Of a DNA stretch of 13,404 nucleotides, positions 13,100 through 13,404 are shown in pieces. The notes under the pieces are model-generated. The model was not told the origin of the DNA. It worked only from the letters and a program-made list of their open reading frames with translations, and made no database searches. The position numbers and the translations under genes are program-made. Numbering within the stretch: position 1 is the stretch's first letter; each line of letters starts with the position of its first letter. Origin of the DNA: an uncultured Lachnospiraceae bacterium (lineage in GTDB: Bacteria; Bacillota; Clostridia; Lachnospirales; Lachnospiraceae); NCBI GenBank assembly GCA_948665105.1, contig CAPNGW010000034.1, forward strand, positions 1 through 13,404, in the 5' to 3' direction.

Positions 13100-13404
13100 A
13101 TGAAAAAAATACTGAATTATATGCTGGCATTGTGCCTGGCGGCAACAGTGATTCTTGGACAAATTCCCACAACAGTACATGCTGCCAGCGGAAGTATATC
13201 CATAAGTGGCGTTCCTTCCAGTGTCAACATTGGAGACACCATATCGGTAACGGTTACCGCAACGGCGGATGTGGATGCATTGATGCAGGTAAACGTTAGC
13301 TGTGAAGGAGGGGCGCTGGAATTTGCCGGACCTGGCAACGGAATTCTGGTTTTGGAGCCCAGTGCCGGCGGCTCCGACTCTGCTACGGTAACGTACAAAG
13401 CCGT
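13100..13404 (+). CDS. Secreted protein, N-terminal part (3' end outside window), possible cohesin-like fold
   Basis: An open frame starts at ATG 13100, with GGAGG (13090-13094) 5 bases ahead, only 11 bases after the dockerin gene stop, so the two are probably cotranscribed. The 101 visible residues begin with a signal peptide (MKKILNYMLALCLAATVILG, likely cleaved after TTVHA, about residue 28). A beta-rich segment rich in Ser, Thr, Val and Gly follows: SISISGVPSSVNIGDTISV, then a strand ending in GGALEF. The pattern of GDT-VTV strands followed by a strand ending in LEF resembles cohesin or Ig-like surface domains, but the visible part is too short to decide. Its position beside a dockerin protein makes a cohesin partner plausible. 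No anchor or later domain can be seen. Confidence 0.75.
   Translation, partial: MKKILNYMLALCLAATVILGQIPTTVHAASGSISISGVPSSVNIGDTISVTVTATADVDALMQVNVSCEGGALEFAGPGNGILVLEPSAGGSDSATVTYKA

Noticed and set aside
1..13404. CRISPR arrays, tRNA/rRNA genes, insertion sequences, phage or toxin-antitoxin genes
   Set aside because: No regular spaced repeats, tRNA-like cloverleaf, transposase or integrase motifs were seen; the window is metabolic and cell-surface genes.

Overview
The window looks like part of the chromosome of an anaerobic Firmicute, most likely a Lachnospiraceae/Clostridium cluster XIVa gut bacterium. This rests on strong AGGAGG-type ribosome binding sites, a rubredoxin, a carbohydrate ABC importer encoded without its own ATPase, a ROK-family regulator, and a cell-wall hydrolase ending in a dockerin. 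The genus cannot be fixed from the sequence alone.

Layout. (1) Positions 1-484 hold the 3' end of a 1-phosphofructokinase gene and a convergent 53-residue rubredoxin gene on the minus strand, separated by two hairpins. (2) Positions 485-783 are a divergent intergenic region carrying a near-consensus plus-strand promoter. (3) Positions 784-9801 hold a seven-gene plus-strand cluster: FAD-dependent oxidoreductase, solute-binding lipoprotein, two CUT1-type permeases, a cysteine-type sulfatase with no signal peptide, a zinc-dependent medium-chain dehydrogenase and a PfkB-family sugar kinase. A good intrinsic terminator follows. (4) Positions 9957-11150 hold a ROK-family regulator with its own promoter and an adjacent 14-bp palindrome. 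(5) Positions 11252-13404 hold a separate unit: a secreted SH3b / GH73-like glucosaminidase / cadherin-like / dockerin protein, then the start of a second secreted protein cut by the window end.

How the genes may work together (inference). The lipoprotein and permeases would import a small sulfated sugar, polyol or short glycan, powered by a shared MsmX-like ATPase encoded elsewhere. The sulfatase lacks an export signal and would remove sulfate in the cytosol. The FAD enzyme and zinc dehydrogenase would oxidise the carbon skeleton, and the kinase would phosphorylate the product for glycolysis. The ROK protein is the likely substrate-responsive repressor. No glycoside hydrolase or sulfatase-maturing radical SAM enzyme is visible, so the substrate is either already small or is cleaved by unconventional (possibly redox) chemistry.

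The strongest candidates for something undescribed are this intracellular desulfation/oxidation cluster, led by an uncharacterised FAD enzyme with a C-terminal beta-sandwich-like region, and the dockerin-bearing autolysin with its secreted neighbour.
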